Shown here: in pieces, positions 6,954 through 15,801 of the stretch
How positions within the stretch are numbered: the first letter of the stretch is position 1
How the letters are laid out: the number at the start of each line of letters is the position of its first letter
Assembly (NCBI GenBank): GCA_050260355.1
Contig: JBLNBZ010000093.1
Span: forward strand, 1 to 37,485
Direction of reading: 5' to 3'
Length of the DNA: 37,485 nt
Origin: CADEFX01 sp050260355
Lineage (GTDB): Bacteria > Pseudomonadota > Alphaproteobacteria > Rhizobiales > Hyphomicrobiaceae
Position numbers and translations under genes: made by a program
The notes under the pieces: model-generated
Databases searched by the model: none
Seen by the model: only the letters and a program-made list of their open reading frames with translations
Told to the model about the DNA's origin: nothing

Positions 6954-8071
6954 GCTGTGCCCGCGATCTGCTCCTCGGCGGCTGTCATCGCCTTGATCGC
7001 CGCAGCGGTGCGCGTCTCGACGCCCAGTTTCTGGAAAATGTGCTCAAGGTGTTTCTGCACCGTGCGCGCGCTGATGTCGATGATGCGCGCGATCTCGGCA
7101 TTGGTCTTGCCGGCGGTGACCAGCGCCATCACCTCGCGCTCGCGCTTGGTCAGCGGCAGCGCCGCGATCTGCTGCGCGTCCACGCGCTGACGTTCGCACT
7201 TGATGATGAGATAGCCGCACTCGGGCCGGACGGGATCGGCAACGAAGTGGGCCTCGAGCCGCGCTCCGCGGCGCGCGAGCGTGAAGCATTGGGTTGCGCG
7301 CGCAGCAGCGCCGCCGAGCTCAAGGCTGCCGCAGCGCGCGAGCCAGTTGGCGAGCGGGCTTGGCAGGTGCACGGCATAGCCGCTCGCGAAGCCGGGAAAG
7401 AACCGCTGCAGCAGCTGCAGCGCCGACGCCGAGGCATCGAGTACCCGTCCACCCAACGTAACGCGCACCACCGACCAGCCGGCCCGCGCAACCAGATTGC
7501 CCAGACAGTCGAGCCCGACGCCGGCCGCCTCGCGCGCGGCCAGATTGCGGTAGAGCGCCGCCAGCGGCAGCCTGATCGCGTCCAGCACAGCGCGCTCGCC
7601 CGCCTTGAAATCCGACGTGCTGCGATTGAAGACGATGCTGATCACGTTGCCGCTGTCGATGCGAAGCGGCAGCGCCATCACATGCTTGATGCCGATGCGC
7701 CGGTAGTAGTCGGAATAGACCGGCAGGCGCTGGAACTGCGATGCCGTCATGCAGTCCGAGATCCGCTGTGTCGGGCCGCCCGGGTGAGAGCTGTGAAATC
7801 GCACCAGGGGATGATCGCGAAAGTGATGGTCGAACGCCGCGCGGTCTGCATCGGACAGCGTCTCGGCCTGCCGGCCGAACACCGTGCGCGTGCCGCGGCT
7901 CAGATCGCAAGCGCTGAGCGTCGTCAGATCCGAGGCGACCAATCGCGGCAACCGCTCGAGCGACCGTTCTACGAACACGCGGCTGGCATCACTCTCGGCC
8001 GCCAGAGCCGCCATGGCCGACATGGCGCGCCGCAGCTCGTACTCCGTCAGTCCTTCCAGGATCCGGGGCAT
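6950..8071 (-). CDS. LuxR-family transcriptional regulator
   Basis: A 373-residue regulator with a C-terminal LuxR/GerE helix-turn-helix at about 305-360. The run LTKREREVMALVTAG, then NAEIARIIDIS and TVQKHLEHIFQKLGV, is the standard four-helix DNA-binding domain. The N-terminal 200 residues look like a GAF-type sensor (VMALPLRI then VISIVFNRS) rather than a response-regulator receiver or AHL-binding domain, so it may sense a small ligand. The start at 8071 has GGAGG upstream. It converges on the cupin gene with overlapping stops. It follows the dioxygenase gene on the same strand after a 145-base gap. Its targets are unknown; the cupin promoter and the PhyH gene are the nearest candidates. 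Confidence 0.87.
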   Translation of the reverse strand: MPRILEGLTEYELRRAMSAMAALAAESDASRVFVERSLERLPRLVASDLTTLSACDLSRGTRTVFGRQAETLSDADRAAFDHHFRDHPLVRFHSSHPGGPTQRISDCMTASQFQRLPVYSDYYRRIGIKHVMALPLRIDSGNVISIVFNRSTSDFKAGERAVLDAIRLPLAALYRNLAAREAAGVGLDCLGNLVARAGWSVVRVTLGGRVLDASASALQLLQRFFPGFASGYAVHLPSPLANWLARCGSLELGGAAARATQCFTLARRGARLEAHFVADPVRPECGYLIIKCERQRVDAQQIAALPLTKREREVMALVTAGKTNAEIARIIDISARTVQKHLEHIFQKLGVETRTAAAIKAMTAAEEQIAGTA

Positions 8072-8216
8072 ACCTGCCTCCGCTCAACGAGCGTTCCTCG
8101 TCCCGGCCGCGCCGACCCTCCGTCTACGTACCACTTGGCCACCGGGGCGTCCACCGGTGCGCCGGCCCACTCTGGCCTCGGCCCGGCGTCACGGCGTGCC
8201 GATCGGACCCTGCCGC

Positions 8217-9017
8217 CTACTCCGCCGCAATCTTGTAGCGGCGCGCGTACTCGAGCAGCGCATTGTCCTCGCACATCTTGATCGGCGTGAAGTCGCGATG
8301 CGCGATGAACTCTGGCCGCTTGAACTGCGTGATGTGGTTGGAGACCGCGCACAACGTCAGGTACACGATCTTGCGTGGAAATGGCGTGATGTTGGGCGGC
8401 GAGGCGTGTGCCAGGTTGCCGTGGAACATGAGCACGGTGCCCGGCTTGCCGGTCGGCGCAACGATGCCGCCCTCCGCCACCAGCTTCGTCACCGTCTCGT
8501 TGTCGAGCGTCCACAGCGGATAACTGGTGGTGGCCTTGTCATGGCCGGCCTCCAGCGTGCCGCGCTTATGGCTCTTCGGGATGAACATCAGCGGGCCGTT
8601 GATCGGCATTACCTCGTCGAGGAAGACCGAGATGTTCATGGCGCGCGCCTCGGGCATGCCGTCGTCGCGCTTCCAGGTGCCGTAGTCCTGGTGCCACTGC
8701 CACACCTCGCCGTCGAAAGGCGCCTTCGCGTTGATCTTGAACTGGTGCATGTAGACCGGCTCGCCGAAGAACTGCTCGAGCGGCTCGATCAGGCGCGGGT
8801 GCCGGCCCAGGATGCCGAACGCCTCGTTGTACTTGTGGGCGGCGAATGCGGTGCGCGGTGCGCCCGACCTCTCGCGCCAGACCTCCTCGCGGTTCGACTT
8901 GTAGATCGCCTCCGCTTCCGCGCGCAGCACCGCCATCTCCGCATCGGAGAAACAATCCGGTATGACGATATAGCCCTGCTCGTCGAAGTCCTCGAGCTGC
9001 TGTGGCGTGAGCTTCAT
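8217..9017 (-). CDS. Phytanoyl-CoA dioxygenase family protein (EctD-like)
   Basis: A 266-residue Fe(II)/2-oxoglutarate oxygenase. The metal triad is visible as H109-x-D111 in WHQDYG and H204 in NLAHASPPN. Two stretches resemble the ectoine hydroxylase EctD signature: W-H-x-D-x2-T-W-x3-DGMP (108-122) and H-x-S-x2-NITPFPR (204-215). Ectoine genes are not nearby, so a related hydroxylation of an amino acid or other small polar molecule is more likely than EctD itself. The start at 9017 follows GGAGGAG. It lies 65 bases after the HtrA-type protease on the same strand and is followed by the LuxR-type gene. The true substrate is not predictable. Confidence 0.88.
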   Translation of the reverse strand: MKLTPQQLEDFDEQGYIVIPDCFSDAEMAVLRAEAEAIYKSNREEVWRERSGAPRTAFAAHKYNEAFGILGRHPRLIEPLEQFFGEPVYMHQFKINAKAPFDGEVWQWHQDYGTWKRDDGMPEARAMNISVFLDEVMPINGPLMFIPKSHKRGTLEAGHDKATTSYPLWTLDNETVTKLVAEGGIVAPTGKPGTVLMFHGNLAHASPPNITPFPRKIVYLTLCAVSNHITQFKRPEFIAHRDFTPIKMCEDNALLEYARRYKIAAE

Positions 9018-9082
9018 AAGCGCTCCTCCCTGGGTGGCGTTTTAGCGGGGACATTAGCACCATCGGGGGGCAAAGGTGCAAG

Positions 9083-10171
9083 TCAACCAGCGCTGATATC
9101 TTGCACCTTCACGTCGACGCCCACGCGGCTGCCGCCCCGCAGCACGGTGAGTTTCGCGGTGTTTCCGATCCCAACCCGCTCGAGCCCACTGGCGAGCTCC
9201 GCCACCGTACCGACCGGCTTGCCATCGACCGCCACGATCACGTCCCCGAGCCGCCCCCGCTCGTCGATCCCGCGCAAACCCGCCTGTGCCGCACTGGTCT
9301 GTGGTCCCACGTCCTGCACCACGACGCCGCGCAGCCCGTATCTGTTTGCGACCTCCTCCGGCAGCGGAATGATGCCGATCCCCGGCAGACGCGCCCGTCC
9401 ATCGCGGATCAGCTCCGGCACGATGCGATTAACGGTGTCCACCGGAATGGCAAATCCGACGCCCGCGAACGTGCCGCTCGGTGCAAGAATGGCGGTGTTG
9501 ACGCCGATCAGGCGGCCCGCTCCATCCACCAGTGGCCCACCCGAGTTGCCGGGATTGATCGCGGCGTCGGTCTGGATCACGCCGGAGACCTCGCGGCCCC
9601 CGGCGGTCGGCAACCGCCGGTCGAGCGCACTGATGATGCCCTGCGTCAGACTGCCGGAAAGCCCGAACGGGTTGCCGATCGCGTACACGTATTGGCCAAC
9701 CACCAGGTTTGCGGAGGTGCCGACAGGAATGGGCGTCAGATGCTGCGGCGGTGACGTGATGCGTACGACGGCGAGATCGGCCCATGGCGCGGTTCCCACG
9801 ACCTTGGCCGGGATCGCACGTTCGCCGCCGCCGAGCAGGACGCCGATCTCCTGCGCATCAGCCACCACGTGGTTGTTGGTCACGATATGCCCGGCCCGGT
9901 CCCATACGAACCCGGAGCCGGTAGCAAGGCCCGAGCCGGTCACTCCGTTTCCTTCCTTGCGCGCGTAGATGGAGACGACCGAAGGGGCGATGCGGGCAAA
10001 GATTTCGGTCGTGCGCTTTTCGTCACCGGCCAGATTCGTGGGCGGCGTTACCGGTCGCGGCTCCGTGGCGGATAGCCAGTAGATGCTCGCGTAGCGCTCG
10101 CCGACGAGCGCGGCGCACAGGAGGAGGGCCGCAAAGGCGACGACGCGCCAGAACTGCTCATGCGATCCCAT
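9083..10171 (-). CDS. DegP/HtrA-type trypsin-like serine protease with PDZ domain
   Basis: A 362-residue envelope protease. An N-terminal hydrophobic helix (residues about 8-25) acts as a signal anchor or signal peptide. The catalytic triad is H101 in TNNHVVAD, D132 in ADLAVVRI and S210 in NPGNSGGPL. One PDZ domain follows at about 255-355, with GVVVQDV and GDVIVAVDGKPV. A single PDZ and a membrane anchor make it closer to DegS/HhoB-like proteins than to DegP with two PDZ domains. It lies between MATE and PhyH genes on the same strand. No clear ribosome site was found for the ATG at 10171, but the hydrophobic segment begins right after it. Role: likely degradation or processing of damaged periplasmic proteins. 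Confidence 0.92.
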   Translation of the reverse strand: MGSHEQFWRVVAFAALLLCAALVGERYASIYWLSATEPRPVTPPTNLAGDEKRTTEIFARIAPSVVSIYARKEGNGVTGSGLATGSGFVWDRAGHIVTNNHVVADAQEIGVLLGGGERAIPAKVVGTAPWADLAVVRITSPPQHLTPIPVGTSANLVVGQYVYAIGNPFGLSGSLTQGIISALDRRLPTAGGREVSGVIQTDAAINPGNSGGPLVDGAGRLIGVNTAILAPSGTFAGVGFAIPVDTVNRIVPELIRDGRARLPGIGIIPLPEEVANRYGLRGVVVQDVGPQTSAAQAGLRGIDERGRLGDVIVAVDGKPVGTVAELASGLERVGIGNTAKLTVLRGGSRVGVDVKVQDISAG

Positions 10172-10198
10172 GGATTTGCGCCACTGGACGGATCATGA

Positions 10199-10259
10199 CG
10201 TGAGCGTGCACCCACGACGGCACGTATAACTGCGCAGCCGCCCGGTCGGTTCGCTCACG
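10199..10259. repeat. Widely spaced inverted repeat between MATE and protease genes
   Basis: CGTGAGCG (10199-10206) and CGCTCACG (10252-10259) are perfect 8-bp arms 45 bases apart, covering most of the gap upstream of the protease gene. It could be a looped operator or the base of a long RNA hairpin. A TTATAC hexamer on the minus strand lies between the arms. Confidence 0.3.
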
Positions 10260-10265
10260 CCCCCG

Positions 10266-11687
10266 TTAGGCTGTATCGGCCACCTCCGGCAGATAGCCGC
10301 GGGCCGTCAGCACGTGGAACCGCGACACCAGCAGGACGGCATAGACGGCGAGCCCCACAGAAAGGCCGATCCATACGCCGAGCGCCCCGATCCCCCGCGG
10401 AAAGGCAAGCCAGTAGGAGCTGACAAAGGCGATACCCCAAAAGCTCACGGCGGCAAACAGCAACGGAATGCGGGTGTCGTTGAGGCCGCGCAACGCGCCG
10501 GCTGCCACTGTCTGCACGCCATCGGCGATGAAGAAGCTCATGCCCATCACGAGCAGCAGCGCCGCCAGCGCCGCCGTCTCTGCGGAGCCCGGTGCGTTGG
10601 CACCGAGGAACAGCAGCGGAATCTGGTGCCGGGTCAGCGCCACCAAGACCGTCATGGTCGCCATGAAGACGATGCCGAGCCCGATGGCGACGAAGCCGGC
10701 GCGCCGTGTCGCCTCCGGGTCCCGCCGTCCCACCGCCTGCCCGACGCGCACCGTGGCTGCCAGGGAAATGCCGAACGGCACCATGAACATCACGGCAGCC
10801 GTTTGCAGCGCGATCTGGTGCGCAGCCAGCGCCGTCGTGCCGATGCGGCCCATCAACAGCGCAGCCGCGGCGAACACCCCGAACTCCAGCATGTAGGATC
10901 CGGAGATCGGCAGGCCGACCTCGAGCAGCTTGCGGAACAACGGCCAGTCCGGCCGCCAGAAACGGCCCAGCACGCGATATTTCTTGAACGGCGCGCGCGC
11001 ATAGCACACCCAGACGGCGGCGATGCACATGCCGAGGTTGACCAGCGTCGTGGCGAGCCCCGCGCCGAGCAGGTCGAGCTGCGGCAGCCCGAACGCCCCA
11101 TAGATCAAGGCATAGGCCAGAAGCGCATTGGCCGGAACCGCCGCCAGCGTGATCCACAACGCCGGCTCGGGACGGTTCACCGCGCTCATGAAATTGCGCA
11201 GCGCCATGAAGGCCCACGCCGGCACCAGGCTCCAGCCGAGACTGGCGAGATAGCGGCCTGCGAGTGCCGCGGCCTCCGGCGTCTGGCCCAGCGCAATCAG
11301 AATATCCTCACCCCATAGTTGCAGCATGGTGAGTGGCACGCCTGCCACGATCGCTGCCCACAGTCCGACCCGCAGGGCGCGCCGCACCATGCGCGGCTGG
11401 CGTGCGCCAAAGGCCTGCGAGGCAAGTGGCGCCACCGCGGAGACCAGCCCCATGCCTACAGTGAAGGCGGCGAACAGCACCGTGTGCGCAAGCGCCGTCG
11501 CGGCCACCACCTTGTCACCGAGCCGGCCCAGCAGGATGAGATCGCTCGTCATCATGGCGACTTGGCCGAGCTGGGTAAGCGCCATCGGCGCCGCCAACCT
11601 GATCGTGTCGATCAACTCGGTGCGAAAAACCGTCCCTTCCGCCGGTGCCTGCGCCCCGGCGGCTGCCATGCCGCCTGATGGAGTCAT
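10266..11687 (-). CDS. MATE family efflux transporter (NorM type)
   Basis: A 473-residue multidrug/toxin extrusion protein with two six-helix halves. Hallmarks are RLAAPMALTQLGQVAMMTSD in the first helix pair, the LASQAFGARQ loop, and in the second half the TVRVGQAVGRRDP segment, which mirrors it. It exports cationic drugs or metabolites against H+ or Na+. The frame stays open back to 11849, but that extension is hydrophilic and unlike the family, so M at 11687 is chosen (M at 11669 is also possible); neither has a strong ribosome site. It is divergent from the thiolase-like gene. An exporter next to a catabolic cluster may clear toxic intermediates, but that is inference. Confidence 0.88.
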   Translation of the reverse strand: MTPSGGMAAAGAQAPAEGTVFRTELIDTIRLAAPMALTQLGQVAMMTSDLILLGRLGDKVVAATALAHTVLFAAFTVGMGLVSAVAPLASQAFGARQPRMVRRALRVGLWAAIVAGVPLTMLQLWGEDILIALGQTPEAAALAGRYLASLGWSLVPAWAFMALRNFMSAVNRPEPALWITLAAVPANALLAYALIYGAFGLPQLDLLGAGLATTLVNLGMCIAAVWVCYARAPFKKYRVLGRFWRPDWPLFRKLLEVGLPISGSYMLEFGVFAAAALLMGRIGTTALAAHQIALQTAAVMFMVPFGISLAATVRVGQAVGRRDPEATRRAGFVAIGLGIVFMATMTVLVALTRHQIPLLFLGANAPGSAETAALAALLLVMGMSFFIADGVQTVAAGALRGLNDTRIPLLFAAVSFWGIAFVSSYWLAFPRGIGALGVWIGLSVGLAVYAVLLVSRFHVLTARGYLPEVADTA

Positions 11688-11876
11688 GCCCGCAACATAG
11701 GAGGTGCGGCTCCAAAAAACAGCCGCCTGCCCACGGAAAAGTGCGCCGCGATCTTCCTGCGCGAGCGCCAGGCTGCATGCGCCGTCGCTCCGCGCCGAGA
11801 TTGACGACACTCTCGCGGGCACCCGATAGTTGCGGCCGAGCGGCGCCAAGTCCGCGGCAATGGAGGAAACTAGCGC

Positions 11877-13028
11877 ATGTCCCTGAAGGATAAGGGCGCC
11901 ATTACCGGCGTCGGGGAGACCGCATACTCGCGCGCTTCAGGCAAGAGCGTTCTCGCTTTGCAGCTCGAAGCCTCGCTCGAGGCGATCGAGGATGCGGGCC
12001 TCACACCGAAGGACATCGACGGCATCATCGCCTACAGCCCCGGCCTCACGGTCGCCGAGGACTTCATCACCAACTTCGGCATCGAGGACTTGCGCTTTTC
12101 TGCCGCCACGCCGATGGGCGGAGCAAGCTGCGTCGCTGCCGTGCAGTGCGCGATCGCGGCCATCAGCGCCGGCATCTGCAATCATGTGCTGATCCCGATC
12201 GGACGCAACGGCTCCTCCGGCACTCGCATCGGCACGCGCGTGCAACAGATGCCGCAGTTCCGCACCGTCGGCGAGTTCGAGATGCCGCTCGGTGCCATTG
12301 CGCCCGCCCAGCTTTATGCGCCCATGGCGCGCCGCCACATGGAGCTTTACGGCACCACCAGCCGGCAGCTCGCCGAGATTGCGGTCAATACGCGCAAGCA
12401 CGCCCTGCTCAACGGACGCGGCATGATGACCAAGCCGCTCACGGTGGAGGAGCATCAGGCCTCGCGCATGATCTCCGATCCGCTCAGGCTCTTCGACTGC
12501 TCACTCGAGAGCGACGGCGGCTGCGCCATCGTCGTCAGCTCGGCGAAACGCGCGCGCGACATGAAGCAGCGCCCGGTCATCGTCATGGGCATCGCCGAAG
12601 GCCACCCGGACTCGCCCAGCGTCATCACGCAGCGCCCGGACATGACCAGGCTCGGGCTGGCGAAGGCGGCACCCAAGGCCTTCGCCATGGCCGGCGTCAC
12701 GCATGCCGATATCGATGTGGCGGAAGTCTACGACTGCTTCACCTACATCGTCCTGTGCCAGCTCGAGGACATGGGCTTCTGCAAAAAGGGCGAGGGCGGC
12801 GATTTCGTGATGGGCGGCACAATCGCGCTCGATGGCAAGCTGCCGCTCAACACCCATGGCGGACTGCTCAGCCAGGCGCATATGGTCGGCATGAACCACA
12901 TCGTCGAATTGACACGCCAGCTTCGCGGCGAGGCCGGTGCGGCCCAGGTTGCAGATGCCGAGATCGGTCTCGTAACCGGCTACGGCGACATGGGCGACGG
13001 CTCCATCGCGATCATGCGCAGGGGATGA
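11877..13028 (+). CDS. Thiolase-like (SCP2/Ltp-type) protein
   Basis: A 383-residue member of the thiolase superfamily, lipid-transfer-protein/SCP2-thiolase branch. It retains Cys85 in GGASCVAAVQ, the position of the thiolase nucleophile, and His327 and His335 in NTHGG and SQAHM. The C-terminal CxG motif of true thiolases is missing: the place is taken by TGYGDMGDG with Tyr369. EVYDCFTYIVLCQLEDMGF is the tyrosine-rich block typical of the Ltp branch. The start follows GGAGGAAAC. The next gene, a DUF35 protein, begins at or within six bases of the stop, and a hot-dog dehydratase follows. With these partners a retro-aldol or thiolytic C-C cleavage of an acyl-CoA is likely; calling it an acetyl-CoA acetyltransferase would overstate the evidence. 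Confidence 0.85.
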   Translation: MSLKDKGAITGVGETAYSRASGKSVLALQLEASLEAIEDAGLTPKDIDGIIAYSPGLTVAEDFITNFGIEDLRFSAATPMGGASCVAAVQCAIAAISAGICNHVLIPIGRNGSSGTRIGTRVQQMPQFRTVGEFEMPLGAIAPAQLYAPMARRHMELYGTTSRQLAEIAVNTRKHALLNGRGMMTKPLTVEEHQASRMISDPLRLFDCSLESDGGCAIVVSSAKRARDMKQRPVIVMGIAEGHPDSPSVITQRPDMTRLGLAKAAPKAFAMAGVTHADIDVAEVYDCFTYIVLCQLEDMGFCKKGEGGDFVMGGTIALDGKLPLNTHGGLLSQAHMVGMNHIVELTRQLRGEAGAAQVADAEIGLVTGYGDMGDGSIAIMRRG

Positions 13029-13030
13029 GC

Positions 13031-13453
13031 ATGACCACCGACGCATACTTGAAGCCGGTTCCGGAGCCGACGCACGAGTCGAAGCCCTATTGGGATGCTC
13101 TCAACGAGGGCCGCCTGCTGCTGCAGAGCTGCGGAGCGTGCGGGCGGGTGCGACACTATCCAAGGCCACTGTGTGATGCCTGCTATTCCTTCGACGTGAG
13201 GTGGATCGAAGCCAAGGGCCAGGGCGCGATCCACAGCTGGACCATCACGCATCACGCCTTCAATCCCGGGTTCAAGCTGGAGCTGCCGTATGTGCTCGCC
13301 ACGGTCGACCTGACTGAAGGCGTACGCATGCAGGCCCCGTTGCGTGGGGTCAAGGCGGAGGACCTGCGCATCGGTATGCCCGTGCGCATTACGTTCGAGC
13401 GTGCCAAGGACGGGTTGACGCTGCCGGCGTTCGTCGCCGCAGGCTCGCAGTGA
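13031..13453 (+). CDS. Zn-ribbon and OB-fold protein (DUF35)
   Basis: A 140-residue DUF35 protein: an N-terminal helix with PYWDALNEGRL, a rubredoxin-like zinc ribbon with C34-x2-C37 and C48-x2-C51, and an OB fold (AIHSWTITHHAF onward). Proteins of this family bind thiolase-like partners and are needed for their activity. Two ATGs are possible: 13025, overlapping the thiolase stop as ATGA, or 13031. I chose 13031 because AGGGG at 13020-13024 gives a six-base spacing. The gene is 10 bases ahead of the hot-dog gene, so the three form one operon. It most likely forms a complex with the preceding thiolase-like protein and may guide the acyl-CoA. Confidence 0.88.
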   Translation: MTTDAYLKPVPEPTHESKPYWDALNEGRLLLQSCGACGRVRHYPRPLCDACYSFDVRWIEAKGQGAIHSWTITHHAFNPGFKLELPYVLATVDLTEGVRMQAPLRGVKAEDLRIGMPVRITFERAKDGLTLPAFVAAGSQ

Positions 13454-13463
13454 GGGTTCTCGC

Positions 13464-14324
13464 ATGAAAGTCGACATCGAGGCGCTGCGGCAGCACATCG
13501 GCAGGAAGATCGTGGAGCACGACGTCGCCACCGCGGCGCCGCTGCACGGCCTGATCGTCACGTTCGATCGCGATGATCCCGTGCCCAAGGACGGCGATAT
13601 CATCCAGCCGGGCTGGCACCTCGCCTATTTCCTGCAGATGTCGCGCAAGGCCACGCTTGGCCTCGACGGTTTGCCGACCAAGTCCGACCTGCTGCCGCAG
13701 ATGCCGTTTCCGCGCCGCATGTATGCCGGCGCATCGCTCACATTTCACGAGCCGGTCCGCGTCGGCGACAAGCTCAGGCGCGAAACGGAGCTCTCCGACA
13801 TCACGCTGCGGTCGGGCAGCACGGGCGACTTGATCTTCGTCGTGCAGACGCGCCGCATCTATACCGAGCGCGGCCTCGCCATCACCGAGGAGGGTCACGT
13901 CGTCTTTCGCGAGGAGGTGGCTGCCGGCGCCAAGAGCGGCACGCCGAAGCGCGAGCAGCCGCCCGCCGGCCTGCCTTGGCGCCGCACGATTGAGGTGGAT
14001 CCGGTCTCGCTGTTCCGCTACTCGGCGCTGACTTTCAATCCGCACCGCATCCACTACGACCGCGGCTATGCGACGACGGTTGAAGGATACCCCGGCCTGG
14101 TCGTGCACGGCCCCTACTCGCAGCAATGCCTGATGGACTTCGCGCGGGATCACAATGCCTCGCGGCGCATGACTTCCTTCGCGCAGCGGGCGCGCGCCCC
14201 GCTGTTCGATACCGCGTCATTCGATCTGGTCGGCCGTCCGACCGCCGACGGCAAGGGCGCGGAGCTTTGGGCGCTCACCCCCGAGGGAACAATCGCCATG
14301 CAGGCGACCGCGACGTTTGCGTGA
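13464..14324 (+). CDS. Two-domain hot-dog dehydratase (FAS1-like/MaoC, mesaconyl-CoA hydratase-like)
   Basis: A 286-residue acyl-CoA hydratase/dehydratase of the HTD2/mesaconyl-C4-CoA hydratase type. The N-terminal FAS1-like dehydratase half (about 1-150) carries PFPRRMYAG and SLTFHEPVRVGD. The C-terminal MaoC-like half has FRYSALTFNPHRIHYDRGYA, containing the N-x2-RIHYD catalytic motif at 192-199, and then GLVVHGPYSQ. The start has GAGGG upstream and is 10 bases after the DUF35 gene. In the operon it would hydrate an enoyl-CoA, and the thiolase-like/DUF35 pair would cleave the product. The substrate is unknown. It converges closely on the carboxylate-amine ligase gene with 22 bases between. 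Confidence 0.85.
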   Translation: MKVDIEALRQHIGRKIVEHDVATAAPLHGLIVTFDRDDPVPKDGDIIQPGWHLAYFLQMSRKATLGLDGLPTKSDLLPQMPFPRRMYAGASLTFHEPVRVGDKLRRETELSDITLRSGSTGDLIFVVQTRRIYTERGLAITEEGHVVFREEVAAGAKSGTPKREQPPAGLPWRRTIEVDPVSLFRYSALTFNPHRIHYDRGYATTVEGYPGLVVHGPYSQQCLMDFARDHNASRRMTSFAQRARAPLFDTASFDLVGRPTADGKGAELWALTPEGTIAMQATATFA

Positions 14325-14346
14325 GCGGGCGGGCGCTCCCTACGCA

Positions 14347-15516
<1,170 letters not shown>

Positions 15517-15695
15517 GCCTAAGGCAATGGCACCTGATCCAGGCTGTCACACGGGCTCAGCATGCCGCGCAATCCTTCAGACCGGATATCCCCGGCTGCG
15601 ACATCGTCGCTGGCCTCGGGCGGACGCCGCGGCCGGGTCCGAAAAGCGCTTCCAAAAACGCCCGATGCCTCTGGCCCAATCCCCCCCGATCGCCT

Positions 15696-15710
15696 ATAAG
15701 CGGCCCTTAT
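15696..15710. promoter_or_regulatory. Inverted repeat ATAAG-CGGCC-CTTAT in the divergent gap
   Basis: A perfect 5-bp inverted repeat in an AT-richer pocket of the gap between the carboxylate-amine ligase and DAHP synthase genes, about 90 bases before the latter's ATG. It may mark an operator or part of a promoter. No certain -35/-10 pair was found. Confidence 0.3.
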
Positions 15711-15801
15711 CAAGCCCGTTCATGCGAGAATGACGCGCGCGATATGGCGCGGCGGCAATCCGGCCGCCGACCGCCATTGCAGTTGGCTTAGGAGACGTTT
15801 C

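Noticed and set aside
7884..9968. 694-residue plus-strand frame
   Set aside because: It spans three minus-strand genes (LuxR type, PhyH, protease) with complete motifs, and is Arg/Pro/Ser-rich like other shadows.
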